A stretch of 64,000 nt of DNA from Chryseobacterium sp. JV274 (GTDB lineage Bacteria > Bacteroidota > Bacteroidia > Flavobacteriales > Weeksellaceae), in NCBI RefSeq assembly GCF_903969135.1, contig NZ_LR824569.1, positions 310,001 to 374,000 on the forward strand, in the 5' to 3' direction. The notes under the pieces were generated by a model. It was not told the DNA's origin and made no database searches. It was given only the letters and a program-made list of their open reading frames with translations. The translations under genes and the position numbers were made by a program. Of this stretch, positions 26,742-34,323 are shown one piece after another (the stretch's first letter is position 1; every line of letters begins with the position of its first letter).

Positions 26742-27653
26742 ATGATGATACAGCCATATAAAATCAAAGAAATATCCTTAGTCTTCACTCTTCTGCTTCT
26801 GGGAGTGCTTCATGTGAGTGCACAAATAGGATTTGGAGTAGGAAATCCTACAAATCCCGTTGAAATCAATACCGATGCCGGGAAGGTTGTTATAGACAAT
26901 ACGGGAAGGTTGGGAGTAATGGTTCCCAGTCCCAGGGTTGCTGTAGATTTACGCAGTGGAAATAATGGTTCAGTGGCAATAGGCAATACAGATAAAATGG
27001 CCAGCCAGGCTGGGGCAGGAGCTTTACGGTATGTTGCAAGTCCGGCCATTGGGGTAAAAGGATATTTAGAATTTTCTGATGGTATAAACTGGGTAAGTTT
27101 TTTTCCTAAAGGTAAACCCCGTATTGTAGTAATGGCCAATAAGGTAACCCAGGATACCTATCTGTTTGAAAGTGCAACACCCTCAGAAATAGGAACTAAA
27201 CCTGGTATTGTACAGCGCAGGTCGTCCTACTTAACCAATTGGGTAGAAAAACTTGACTCAGATTCAGGGGTGCCTACAAACAATTTTGATCCGGCTACAG
27301 GAGAGTTTGTTGCTCCCCGAACCGGAGTATATTTTGCGACCTTTACTTTTGCACTGCAGTCCAGCCAGGTTAATACTGGAGGAAATAACCAGACAGAAGC
27401 CATTTGGGAGGTCAGAAATCAGGGAGGTACAATCACTCAAAGGGTAAAAACAAATAATGGATATGCTTCTGATACAGGAGCCAGTCCCAATGCTGTGGCA
27501 GTAGGTTCTGCATGTACCGTAAGTGTTTATTTGAACAAAGGAGACCGGTTAAGACCTTTTACCTGGATCACAGTAGCGTTTGACGGTACAATAAGCCAAT
27601 TTGATATATCAGGAAGCGGAGCATACAATTCTCTGACGATCGTAGAACAATAG
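26742..27653 (+). CDS. Secreted C1q-like protein, paralogue 3
   Basis: A 303-residue exported protein, started at the ATG giving MMIQPYKIKE rather than at an upstream GTG that overlaps the preceding gene. The signal peptide ends near HVSAQ. The head module (IGFGVGNPTNPVEINTD, then LGVMVPSPRVAVDLRSG) and the C1q-like domain (FVAPRTGVYFATFTF to the terminal NSLTIVEQ) follow the same plan as the two upstream paralogues, with an insertion in the middle of the jelly roll. It is last in the operon and is followed by a terminator. Confidence 0.8.
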   Translation: MMIQPYKIKEISLVFTLLLLGVLHVSAQIGFGVGNPTNPVEINTDAGKVVIDNTGRLGVMVPSPRVAVDLRSGNNGSVAIGNTDKMASQAGAGALRYVASPAIGVKGYLEFSDGINWVSFFPKGKPRIVVMANKVTQDTYLFESATPSEIGTKPGIVQRRSSYLTNWVEKLDSDSGVPTNNFDPATGEFVAPRTGVYFATFTFALQSSQVNTGGNNQTEAIWEVRNQGGTITQRVKTNNGYASDTGASPNAVAVGSACTVSVYLNKGDRLRPFTWITVAFDGTISQFDISGSGAYNSLTIVEQ

Positions 27654-27778
27654 CGATATTGATTCATAAACAGGTTCTGAAAATATAAATTTTAATTATG
27701 GGAATCTTGCTGCTTTATCATTGTTTGACTAACAGCAATTGACTGAAAACAATACACAAATGTCTTAATATATGTTTA

Positions 27779-27802
27779 GAGGCATCCTTTTCAGGGTGCC
27801 TC
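27779..27802. terminator. Bidirectional terminator between C1q-like operon and Crp gene
   Basis: GAGGCATCC pairs with GGGTGCCTC (one G-T pair) around a six-base loop; AT-rich tracts flank both sides of the convergent gap. Confidence 0.7.
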
Positions 27803-27841
27803 TCAAATTATTTTTATCTGTTATTACTGAATTCCTGATTT

Positions 27842-28435
27842 TTAATAAAATATCTTCCTGTTCTGAACTTTTATTAAATGTGCATTATGCATTTTTTTTA
27901 TTGTTCTGATAACTGTTTCCACGCGTAGTCCCGTTAAATTAGCTAACTGCTGTCTGGTGAGGGGAATCTGGAATGAATATTTGTTATTATCATTATTACC
28001 CTTCAGATAATCCATTACCGTTTTGAGCTTATTTAAGGGATTCGGTGAGGAAACATTAAATAACATCACATATTTGTAATATAGCCGCTCAGCCAGGCAT
28101 TTAAACATTTTGGAGGAAACTTCCGGATTTTGTTCCAGTAAACTGAAGAAATCCGTTTTGGATAATTTAAGAACAGTACAGGTAGTTTTAGCTGTAGCAT
28201 TGGTAGGATATACCTTTTCATCAAAGAGAAAAGATTCTCCAAAACTTTCTCCGTCATACAAAATGTTTTGAATAAATTCTTTGCCGTCTTCGTGATAATT
28301 GTTTAGTTCAACAATACCATTAATAATCTGATAATAAAACTTTGGCAAATTTCCTTCATGAAAAATCGTTTGATTCGCTTCAAAACTTTCATAATTTGCA
28401 CCGTAGGCTAATAATAAATCTTTACTTATTATCAT
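27842..28435 (-). CDS. Crp/Fnr-family transcriptional regulator
   Basis: A 197-residue regulator with an N-terminal cyclic-nucleotide-binding-type beta roll (about 15-120, including YQIINGIVELNNYHEDGKEF and GESFGESFLFDEKVYPTNATA) and a C-terminal winged helix (about 145-195, with LTRQQLANLTGLRVETVIRTIKKM). No Fnr-type cysteine cluster is present, so oxygen sensing through an iron-sulphur cluster is unlikely; the effector is unknown. It has no obvious operon partner. Confidence 0.9.
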   Translation of the reverse strand: MIISKDLLLAYGANYESFEANQTIFHEGNLPKFYYQIINGIVELNNYHEDGKEFIQNILYDGESFGESFLFDEKVYPTNATAKTTCTVLKLSKTDFFSLLEQNPEVSSKMFKCLAERLYYKYVMLFNVSSPNPLNKLKTVMDYLKGNNDNNKYSFQIPLTRQQLANLTGLRVETVIRTIKKMHNAHLIKVQNRKIFY

Positions 28436-28583
28436 GTCTTTAAATTTTATAAGTTAATAATGAATTATTTTTAAAAAATTTATAAAACGCACAACAAAAA
28501 GCAAACCATATTCAGCAATTTTTGGAAAAAAAATACCACATTTTTTGCTTGCTTTTTTTAATTCCTTCACGACCATCTAGAAT

Positions 28584-28609
28584 AAAAAAATCCCTGCCAG
28601 AAGGGATTT
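28584..28609 (-). terminator. Orphan minus-strand terminator
   Basis: AAATCCCT pairs with AGGGATTT, and the T-run (seven A on the plus strand at 28584-28590) serves only leftward transcription; no convincing leftward gene lies to its right. Confidence 0.6.
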
Positions 28610-28752
28610 AATATATTTTAACATAAGTTTTATGATCTAAGTCATAATGTCAGAACTCATATTTCACTATATTTGGAATAATAAAACTAACCATGAAATA
28701 AGGATAACATAAAAGCTTGTTAAACTAAAATTATTAAAGATTATCAAAGATT

Positions 28753-28977
28753 ATGAAAGACTTATTTTCATTAAAAGGAAAGAGGAAGGAACATATTATG
28801 AGGTATTTCAAGAAAAAGATGTACCAATTGATCGAAAAGGGTGACTGGATTACCTTTACAATTAAAAAATGGTACAGGACCATGACTATATCCTGTTTGA
28901 TATGTAATGATTTAGTTACTTTAATTATTGTGAGAATAAAGATAACTCCATTTTATGAAAAATACACAGTGTTGTAG
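28753..28977 (+). CDS. Possible small basic protein
   Basis: A 74-codon frame, 78 bases after a TATATTTG box. The product is very basic at the start (MKDLFSLKGKRKEHIMRYFKKK) and hydrophobic later (SCLICNDLVTLIIVRIKI). No family is recognised; base composition does not distinguish it from noise. It could be a degraded gene. Confidence 0.25.
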   Translation: MKDLFSLKGKRKEHIMRYFKKKMYQLIEKGDWITFTIKKWYRTMTISCLICNDLVTLIIVRIKITPFYEKYTVL

Positions 28978-29112
28978 TTTTATATATACAGCGGTATTCT
29001 ACGCGTATTAAGTAAAAATGAAATCCCAAAATATTTTGTTCTTCGATGGGCAGGTTGTATGTGATCAAAGGCTCCAGTTTTTTATTCCTCGCTGTTTTCT
29101 GTGGAGTAGATG

Positions 29113-29244
29113 CTACTTAAAAAAGAGATAATAAACTAAAACAATCCATCCTATTGGGGAACATAGCCAAGTGATGATTCCGAATAGTTTTTCAAGCCAA
29201 TCCGAACTTTGAAATAATAAGCAGTCTATAATAAATTCTTTCAT
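29113..29244 (-). CDS. Possible 43-residue membrane peptide
   Basis: The frame begins MKEFIIDCLLFQSS and continues with a hydrophobic helix (residues about 20-42, containing GIITWLCSPIGWIVLVYYL) ending in Lys. Its length and single membrane span recall small immunity or toxin-like peptides, and it sits 123 bases from a bacteriocin-like peptide gene on the opposite strand. No promoter is recognised, so support is weak. Confidence 0.3.
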   Translation of the reverse strand: MKEFIIDCLLFQSSDWLEKLFGIITWLCSPIGWIVLVYYLFFK

Positions 29245-29337
29245 ATTTCTAAGTTACTTTTATAGAATGTATTCTGGTTACGGAAACCCATAACGATTAT
29301 TTTTTTTATGTTAAATCTCTTATTTAGGAATAATTTT

Positions 29338-29345
29338 TATATTTG
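29338..29345 (+). promoter_or_regulatory. -7 box for the first GG-leader peptide
   Basis: TATATTTG matches the flavobacterial -7 consensus, 22 bases upstream of the ATG of the peptide gene. Confidence 0.5.
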
Positions 29346-29367
29346 ATCCTAAACTAAAATCAAAACC

Positions 29368-29523
29368 ATGAAAAATTTAAAGAAAATTTCTAAGGAGAAA
29401 TTAAGAAGTATTAATGGGGGGCAAAAGGTATGTTTACCGGGACAAAGAGAAATGCATTGCCCTAACAGTCCGATACCACAATGCTACTGGAGAGAAAATA
29501 CAATGGAATGTCCAGATTTTTAA
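29368..29523 (+). CDS. GG-leader bacteriocin-like peptide 1
   Basis: A 51-residue precursor peptide. The leader MKNLKKISKEKLRSINGG is a typical double-glycine secretion leader (Lys/Leu/Ile pattern ending Gly-Gly at residues 17-18), and the 33-residue core contains four Cys (residues 22, 31, 39 and 48) and several Pro. Such peptides are exported and cleaved by peptidase-containing ABC transporters or become RiPPs; no transporter or modification enzyme is present in the window. The gene is short but is backed by a -7 box and a strong terminator immediately after it. Confidence 0.75.
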   Translation: MKNLKKISKEKLRSINGGQKVCLPGQREMHCPNSPIPQCYWRENTMECPDF

Positions 29524-29528
29524 AATAC

Positions 29529-29555
29529 AATCCCTCATCAAGAGGGATTTTTTAT
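29529..29555 (+). terminator. Terminator of peptide gene 1
   Basis: AATCCCTC and GAGGGATT enclose a five-base loop and lead into a T-run, six bases after the stop codon. Confidence 0.88.
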
Positions 29556-29768
29556 TATGGGTATTTACTTATGCTTTATGAAATGATCTTTATTCCATGC
29601 TGAAATATTGATAGTTCATCTTTTACAAGATTCAAATAATAATTCCAACGTTTTTATGATTTTGGTTATTTGATTACACTTATTGTCTATCCATTCACAC
29701 TTACTAATTGTTTCTTGCCTTGGATTTTGTCCATCTTTAATTTTACAGCCTAATCAAAAATTTTTATT

Positions 29769-29924
29769 ATGAAAAAATTATCAAGAAATGCCTTAAAAAC
29801 AATTGGAGGAGGCTTTGCATGTAACTGTGGTACCAGATATATTGGAGAATTTGGCTCAATGGAATCTTGTATTTTTGCTTGTAGCGTTATTATTAAAGCG
29901 CCATGGGATCCGGAAGTTCATTAA
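29769..29924 (+). CDS. GG-leader bacteriocin-like peptide 2
   Basis: A second 51-residue precursor. The leader MKKLSRNALKTIGGG ends in a Gly triplet (residues 13-15). The core begins FACNCGTRY and has four Cys at residues 18, 20, 34 and 38, the last two spaced as CxxxC (CIFAC). Its leader matches that of peptide 1 in pattern while the core is unrelated, as expected for diversifying secreted peptides. It has its own terminator six bases downstream. A TTG at about 29729 with TAATTTTA further on may be its promoter. Confidence 0.75.
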   Translation: MKKLSRNALKTIGGGFACNCGTRYIGEFGSMESCIFACSVIIKAPWDPEVH

Positions 29925-29930
29925 ATCATA

Positions 29931-29954
29931 AAGGTCGGTTATCCGGCCTTTTTT
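29931..29954 (+). terminator. Terminator of peptide gene 2
   Basis: AAGGTCGG pairs with CCGGCCTT (one G-T pair) across a four-base loop and runs into a T tract. Confidence 0.88.
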
Positions 29955-30000
29955 ATACTCCTACAGCTGGTGTTTATTGGATTCATTTGCTGTTTTATAA

Positions 30001-30049
30001 CGCGTTTTACTGGCAGTCAAAAGGTCACGGGTTCGAATCCCGTATTCTC
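30001..30049 (+). repeat. 3' fragment of tRNA-Ala, direct repeat of the intact tRNA gene
   Basis: Positions 30001-30049 match 31253-31301 of the intact tRNA-Ala at 48 of 49 bases, with 41 consecutive identical bases from 30009. The copy covers the 3' side of the D arm, the anticodon arm, T arm and 3' acceptor strand, but lacks the 5' acceptor and D loop, so it cannot be a functional tRNA. Such 3' tRNA copies are the usual form of attachment-site repeats left by integrases. Confidence 0.9.
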
Positions 30050-30138
30050 TATAGAATACATTTTTTTTCTAAAAAAGCAAAACCCCAGTTTTAAGTGGGG
30101 AAAGACTAATAAGGTACTCAGTGATGACAATTTTTTTA

Positions 30139-30786
30139 TTAATGATTAAAATACGTCTGTAAACAGCTATGTAGTTCTGCTTTTCCTTTGTCAATAAGTG
30201 CTGGTCTATGATTAGATCTTAAATCCAATCCTTCAACACGGATCAACTGAAGTTGGTTTATTCCCATAAAACTTAATATGGTTCTGACATATTGGGTGGA
30301 ATGATCTGCATTCACATATCTGAAATCACGGCTGTATTCACTTCCGCTGCACTGCACATACATAATCTTTTTATCGTCGGACAATAAACCTACTGAACCA
30401 TTTGAAGTGTATTTAAACGTACGCCCTGCAATAAGAATGTTATCAACAAGATCTTTGAACTTTGAAGTGATGTTGAAGTTGTGCAGGGGAGAGTATATGA
30501 GAATATAATCAGCCTCAATCCACTGCTGCAATAGTTTTTCCTGTGCTTTTTGCAAAACCGTTTCCTCTTCATTGGGCGTCTCACTATTTTTTTTCCATAA
30601 AGAAAGCAATGTTTCATCTATTCTGGGAATAATGGCCTCAGTACTGTCGTACAAATTAAGAGTATTGATTTCAATTTTTTCAATCTGGGATAAAAATTCC
30701 AAGCCACAATCCGATAACTGAACCGTTGCATGGGTGTTATCATTAAAAAGTGGATGGCAGTTTATATGTAAAACCTTTTTTTTCAT
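30139..30786 (-). CDS. FMN-dependent NADH-azoreductase-like flavodoxin-fold protein
   Basis: A 215-residue enzyme of the AzoR / NAD(P)H-quinone oxidoreductase group that reduces azo bonds or quinones with FMN. The phosphate-binding start VLHINCHPLFNDNTHA, the segment ADYILIYSPLHNFNITSKFKDLVDNILIAGRTFKY (the AzoR P-x-x-N-x-x-x-P-x-x-L-K pattern, slightly altered) and VQCSGSEYS are all present. It is the only gene between the tRNA fragment and the intact tRNA-Ala. It has a minus-strand -7 box 56 bases upstream. Confidence 0.85.
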   Translation of the reverse strand: MKKKVLHINCHPLFNDNTHATVQLSDCGLEFLSQIEKIEINTLNLYDSTEAIIPRIDETLLSLWKKNSETPNEEETVLQKAQEKLLQQWIEADYILIYSPLHNFNITSKFKDLVDNILIAGRTFKYTSNGSVGLLSDDKKIMYVQCSGSEYSRDFRYVNADHSTQYVRTILSFMGINQLQLIRVEGLDLRSNHRPALIDKGKAELHSCLQTYFNH

Positions 30787-30841
30787 GTGGTATAAAATAG
30801 ATTGTTAAAAAATGAATCTCCAGTACTTAATTTCTGTGCGA

Positions 30842-30849
30842 CAAAGTTA
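30842..30849 (-). promoter_or_regulatory. -7 box for the azoreductase gene
   Basis: Reads TAACTTTG on the minus strand and fits TAnnTTTG. Confidence 0.45.
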
Positions 30850-30900
30850 TAAAGAGAACACTGGAATATACTTAAGCTGGTTTAAGAAAGGAATTTTCTT

Positions 30901-30930
30901 AAAAAGAAAAACCTCCCGGACATCAGGAGG
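30901..30930 (-). terminator. Orphan minus-strand terminator near tRNA-Ala
   Basis: CCTCC (30912-30916) and GGAGG (30926-30930) form the stem; leftward transcription meets a T-rich tract. No leftward gene exists between here and the tRNA, so it may mark a lost gene. Confidence 0.5.
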
Positions 30931-31172
30931 CAAAAAAATGTATGTTTTCAGAAAATAAATTTCTGGAATTCAAATTTAATTAATGGAGATGCATTAAGCT
31001 ATGACTGTGATCATAATACTGTTTGGTTTATAGGGAGGATTTACATAAAAAAAATTTGGGGTAAACCAGATATATAGGGGATATTGAGACGTTATTCGAT
31101 GATTAATAGTGGCTTTTATTGTCTTTGCGCATCATTCTATTTAATTTTAGTTCAATAAAAATTACAAAATAG

Positions 31173-31202
31173 TTGGAAATATCATTTAAATACTTACTTT
31201 TG
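31173..31202 (+). promoter_or_regulatory. Promoter of tRNA-Ala
   Basis: TTG at 31173-31175 and TACTTTTG at 31195-31202 have a 19-base spacer; the tRNA begins 28 bases downstream. Confidence 0.65.
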
Positions 31203-31229
31203 TACCCGCTTCGCAATTAGAGAAGACAT

Positions 31230-31303
31230 GGGGGATTGGCGCAGTTGGCTAGCGCGTTTGACTGGCAGTCAAAAGGTCACGGGTTCGAATCCCGTATTCT
31301 CCA
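31230..31303 (+). tRNA. tRNA-Ala (anticodon GGC)
   Basis: Complete cloverleaf of 74 bases: acceptor GGGGGAT/ATTCTCC with the Ala identity pair G3-U70, D stem GCGC/GCGC, anticodon stem TTTGA/TCAAA with loop CTGGCAG (anticodon GGC), T arm ACGGG-TTCGAAT-CCCGT and discriminator A. The 3' CCA is not encoded. It has its own promoter and a strong terminator. Its 3' part is duplicated at 30001-30049. Confidence 0.95.
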
Positions 31304-31759
31304 CTTGGTGTATTTGAAAAAATCTTCAAAATGCGCTAAAAGCTGATTAATCCTGCAAAATTTAATTTTTTGCAGGATTTTTTTATCTCCCAATGAACAA
31401 AATTTTCAAAGAACTCATAAAAATTGCAGCTATTCCATTTGTTTTATAAACAGTTGAACAAAGCAGTTGACCTGGATGATTTGTAAAGTTTATCACAACT
31501 ATCAGACAATTATTTTCTGTGATTGATATAGATATCGTAATATAGAATTAACTGTTTTAATAGTATTTTTTAATTTTAATAATCTATCTTTAACACTAGA
31601 AATATAAGATGATGTTTTCTTTATGGAATCACGCTAATTGATCTTTTTATTCCTTAAAAGAATTTAAATAAGTTATATGTATTGTTTTATATTCAATTAC
31701 ATTATTTTCTATTAATGAACATCTAAGTTTTATCCTTTATTTGTTCACTGACCTATATT
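31304..31759. other. Spacer downstream of tRNA-Ala
   Basis: Apart from the tRNA terminator at 31349-31384, I see no gene, repeat or convincing regulatory site in this AT-rich 456-base stretch. Confidence 0.5.
31349..31384 (+). terminator. Terminator of tRNA-Ala
   Basis: AATCCTGCAAAA pairs exactly with TTTTGCAGGATT around a seven-base loop, followed by a T-run. Confidence 0.92.
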
Positions 31760-32560
31760 ATGGAGCATATTAAATTAATTGTTACTGACATGGACGGAAC
31801 TTTTCTGAATTCCAGTCATGAAATGAGCCCTGAATTTTCGGATGTTTACAAAGAACTGAAAAAAAGAAATATTTTATTTGTACCGGCAAGCGGAAGGCAG
31901 ATGCCTGGAATTACCCATTATTTCGGGGATATAGAGAGTGAGATAGGTTTTATTGCTGAAAATGGTGGCTATGTGGTTTATAAAGATCAGGAACTTTTTG
32001 CTGATACTCTGGAGTATGAACATATTGTGGAGATCATAAAGACTGTTCGTGAAATACCGGGAGCCAAAGCTGTATTGTCAGCTAAGAAATATGCTTATTA
32101 TGAAACCGATGATCAGCAGTTCGTGGATTTTTTCTCAAAGTACTATACCCAAAATATGAAAAAAGATGATCTGACGGAAAAGATTGATGATACAGCCTTT
32201 AAAATTGCTGTTTATCATCCTGATGGTTCTGAAAAGTATCTTTATCCTGCCCTTAAAAAATTTGAAGACCTGGGCCTCGAAGTTGTTATTTCCGGAGCGC
32301 ATTGGCTTGATGTCATGAATAAAGATATCAATAAAGGAAATGCCCTGAAAATACTCCAGAAGTCTCTGGGAATTTCTTCTGAAAACACGATGGCTTTCGG
32401 AGATTATATGAACGATATAGAAATGCTGAAGAATGCCAAATATTCCTATGCAATGAAAAATGCCCATCCTCATGTGAAACAGATCGCTAATTTTGAAGCT
32501 TCTACTAACGATAGTTTTGGGGTATTGAAAACAATTAAGGATTTCCTGCAATTGAATTAG
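31760..32560 (+). CDS. Cof-type HAD-IIB family phosphatase
   Basis: A 266-residue cytoplasmic haloacid-dehalogenase-like sugar or metabolite phosphatase. Motif I is TDMDGTFLN with nucleophile Asp10 and acid/base Asp12, motif II is PASGRQ, and motif IV is FGDYMNDIEML close to the C-terminus. The central cap of subclass IIB lies between. Members dephosphorylate sugar phosphates, FMN or related compounds; specificity is unknown. It appears to be monocistronic. Confidence 0.92.
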   Translation: MEHIKLIVTDMDGTFLNSSHEMSPEFSDVYKELKKRNILFVPASGRQMPGITHYFGDIESEIGFIAENGGYVVYKDQELFADTLEYEHIVEIIKTVREIPGAKAVLSAKKYAYYETDDQQFVDFFSKYYTQNMKKDDLTEKIDDTAFKIAVYHPDGSEKYLYPALKKFEDLGLEVVISGAHWLDVMNKDINKGNALKILQKSLGISSENTMAFGDYMNDIEMLKNAKYSYAMKNAHPHVKQIANFEASTNDSFGVLKTIKDFLQLN

Positions 32561-32652
32561 TTCATCTATAAAAAAATAATAATACCAGAACTATATCTTG
32601 ATGAGAAGTCTTATCCATTACAGAAGTTAAGAGATTTTAAGGTAGAAGTTGT

Positions 32653-32660
32653 TATTTTTG
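32653..32660 (+). promoter_or_regulatory. -7 box for a probably leaderless Crp-type mRNA
   Basis: TATTTTTG lies only eight bases before the ATG at 32668, so transcription would begin almost at the start codon. Confidence 0.4.
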
Positions 32661-32667
32661 TCATATT

Positions 32668-33243
32668 ATGCATGATCAGCTGTACCAACTTATTTCGAAA
32701 AACGTAAAGCTCTCAGATTCAGACAGAGAGCTGTGTACTCAATATTTCGAACCTGTCTCGTATCTAAAAAATAGAGTAATTGAGGAAGAAGAAAAAATAC
32801 CACAGTACTTGTATTTTGTGGTTTCTGGATTTGTCCGGCTTTTCCATTATAATGATAGAGGAGATGAGATAACCACCCATATCAACTGTCCTCCCGGCTT
32901 CATTACCTCTTATTCTAACTTTGCCAATCAGAGTAAATCTGATGAGAATCTGGAGTGCATTACTGAATGTGAGCTTTTACGAATTACAAAGACTGATCTT
33001 GATCTGCTTATGCAGCAAAGTCCTGCATTTAAAGACTTTAGTTTTTTGATATTGCAGCAATCATTATCCTACAATGAAAAACGTGCAAAGGAGCTGGCAA
33101 CGCTTACTGCCGAAAAACGTTATTTAAAGCTGATGGCTCAAAACCCTGAAATTTTACACAATGTCCCTATGCAGTATATTGCATCTTTTTTAGGGATGAA
33201 TCCTAAAAGTTTGAGCCGTATCCGAAAACAGATTGTTAAGTAA
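32668..33243 (+). CDS. Crp/Fnr-family transcriptional regulator
   Basis: A 191-residue regulator. The N-terminal cyclic-nucleotide-binding fold (about 20-115) includes IPQYLYFVVSGFVRLFHYNDRGDEI, as is common in Bacteroidetes Crp-like proteins that respond to unknown cues. The C-terminal helix-turn-helix is short: PMQYIASFLGMNPKSLSRIRKQ. It lies 65 bases upstream of an SDR-type oxidoreductase on the same strand, which it may regulate; such pairs are frequent. No iron-sulphur ligands are seen. Confidence 0.9.
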   Translation: MHDQLYQLISKNVKLSDSDRELCTQYFEPVSYLKNRVIEEEEKIPQYLYFVVSGFVRLFHYNDRGDEITTHINCPPGFITSYSNFANQSKSDENLECITECELLRITKTDLDLLMQQSPAFKDFSFLILQQSLSYNEKRAKELATLTAEKRYLKLMAQNPEILHNVPMQYIASFLGMNPKSLSRIRKQIVK

Positions 33244-33308
33244 CATTTGTGAAGTGATTTTGAATGGGCAACACTGAACTTTGCAGTATCATTTAAAATC
33301 AAAAAGAT

Positions 33309-34319
33309 ATGACAAGCAGAAACTTAGTATTGGTGTCAGGAGCCAATGGACATTTGGGCAACAACCTTGTAAGGTTACTCATCAATAAAGGATTTCAGGT
33401 CCGGGCATCTGTCCGCAACATCAAAAATAGAGAATGTTTCAAGGATTTAGACTGCGAAGTAGTACAGGCTGATATTACGGACAAAGTTTCATTTATTAAG
33501 GCTCTTCAGGATGTTCATACGTTTTATGCTGTAGGAGCTTCATTCAAATTGTGGGCAAAAGATCCTAAAAAGGAAATCTACGACGTAAATATAAATGGAA
33601 CCCGGAATACTATTCAAGCCGCTGCTGAAGCGGGTGTAAAAAGAATTGTCTATGTAAGTTCTATTGCGGCTTTAGATTACACCAATCTCCCTACTAAAGA
33701 AAACAATGGGTATAATCCAGACCGCCGAGATATGTATTATAATTCCAAAAACGATGGTGAAAAACTGGCCTTTCAACTTGCCAAAGAATTAGGAATAGAA
33801 CTGGTATCCGTAATGCCTGGTGCGATGATAGGTGGTGAGGCATTTCTTCCTTTGAATGTCTCTTATGGTGTACTGAAGCTAATTTTAAATAAGCAAATTC
33901 CAATGGATACCAAAATAACACTTAATTGGATAGATGTAAAAGATGTCGCCGAAGGATGCTATCTTGCTGCACAAAAAGGGCGCTCAGGGGAACGATATAT
34001 TTTAGCTCATGAAAAATGCATGACTATTACTGACACGACCAAATTGGCTCAGAAACTTTATCCGGAATTGAAAATCAAAATACCAGGCTCTGTTCCTAAG
34101 TTTATACTATATGCAATTGCAGGGTTAATGGAATTTTCAGCTAAAATAACTGGAAAACCTCCGTTATTAACTACAAAAGAGATTGCAATGTTTTCGGGAT
34201 TACAACAGAACTTTGATATATCTAAATCCAGAAATGAACTAGGCTTTTATCCAAAAAATTCTGAGCAAACAGTGAAGGAAGCTTTCTCTTTTCTCATGGA
34301 AAATAAGAATTTGTTGTAA
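33309..34319 (+). CDS. NAD(P)-dependent epimerase/dehydratase, dihydroflavonol-reductase-like
   Basis: A 336-residue extended short-chain dehydrogenase. The Rossmann glycine motif GANGHLG is at residues 11-17, VSSIAALDY supplies the active-site Ser region, and the catalytic Tyr143-x3-Lys147 pair is in MYYNSKNDGE. The arrangement matches dihydroflavonol-4-reductase-like and 3-beta-hydroxysteroid-dehydrogenase-like enzymes, which reduce carbonyls on bulky substrates. The substrate is unknown. It follows the Crp-type regulator and ends four bases before the convergent membrane-protein gene. Confidence 0.9.
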   Translation: MTSRNLVLVSGANGHLGNNLVRLLINKGFQVRASVRNIKNRECFKDLDCEVVQADITDKVSFIKALQDVHTFYAVGASFKLWAKDPKKEIYDVNINGTRNTIQAAAEAGVKRIVYVSSIAALDYTNLPTKENNGYNPDRRDMYYNSKNDGEKLAFQLAKELGIELVSVMPGAMIGGEAFLPLNVSYGVLKLILNKQIPMDTKITLNWIDVKDVAEGCYLAAQKGRSGERYILAHEKCMTITDTTKLAQKLYPELKIKIPGSVPKFILYAIAGLMEFSAKITGKPPLLTTKEIAMFSGLQQNFDISKSRNELGFYPKNSEQTVKEAFSFLMENKNLL

Positions 34320-34323
34320 ATGA

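Larger units (their letters stand above)
28436..29367. other. Gene-poor stretch upstream of the GG-leader peptides
   Basis: About 930 bases hold no confident gene. It contains an orphan minus-strand terminator (28584-28609), a plus-strand -7 box TATATTTG (28668-28675), a 74-codon plus-strand frame (28753-28977) and a 43-codon minus-strand hydrophobic frame (29113-29244), both low confidence. The composition is AT-rich, as in decayed accessory DNA. Confidence 0.5.
30787..31229. other. Spacer between azoreductase and tRNA-Ala
   Basis: It holds the azoreductase promoter, an orphan minus-strand terminator and the tRNA promoter, but no gene. The rest is AT-rich and featureless. Confidence 0.5.

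Noticed and set aside
29903..30094. 63-codon plus-strand frame
   Set aside because: It runs through a terminator and the tRNA-Ala fragment; the apparent coding sequence is the translated tRNA copy.
32135..32551. 138-codon minus-strand frame inside the HAD phosphatase gene
   Set aside because: It is antisense to a gene with complete catalytic motifs; no independent promoter or family pattern was seen.
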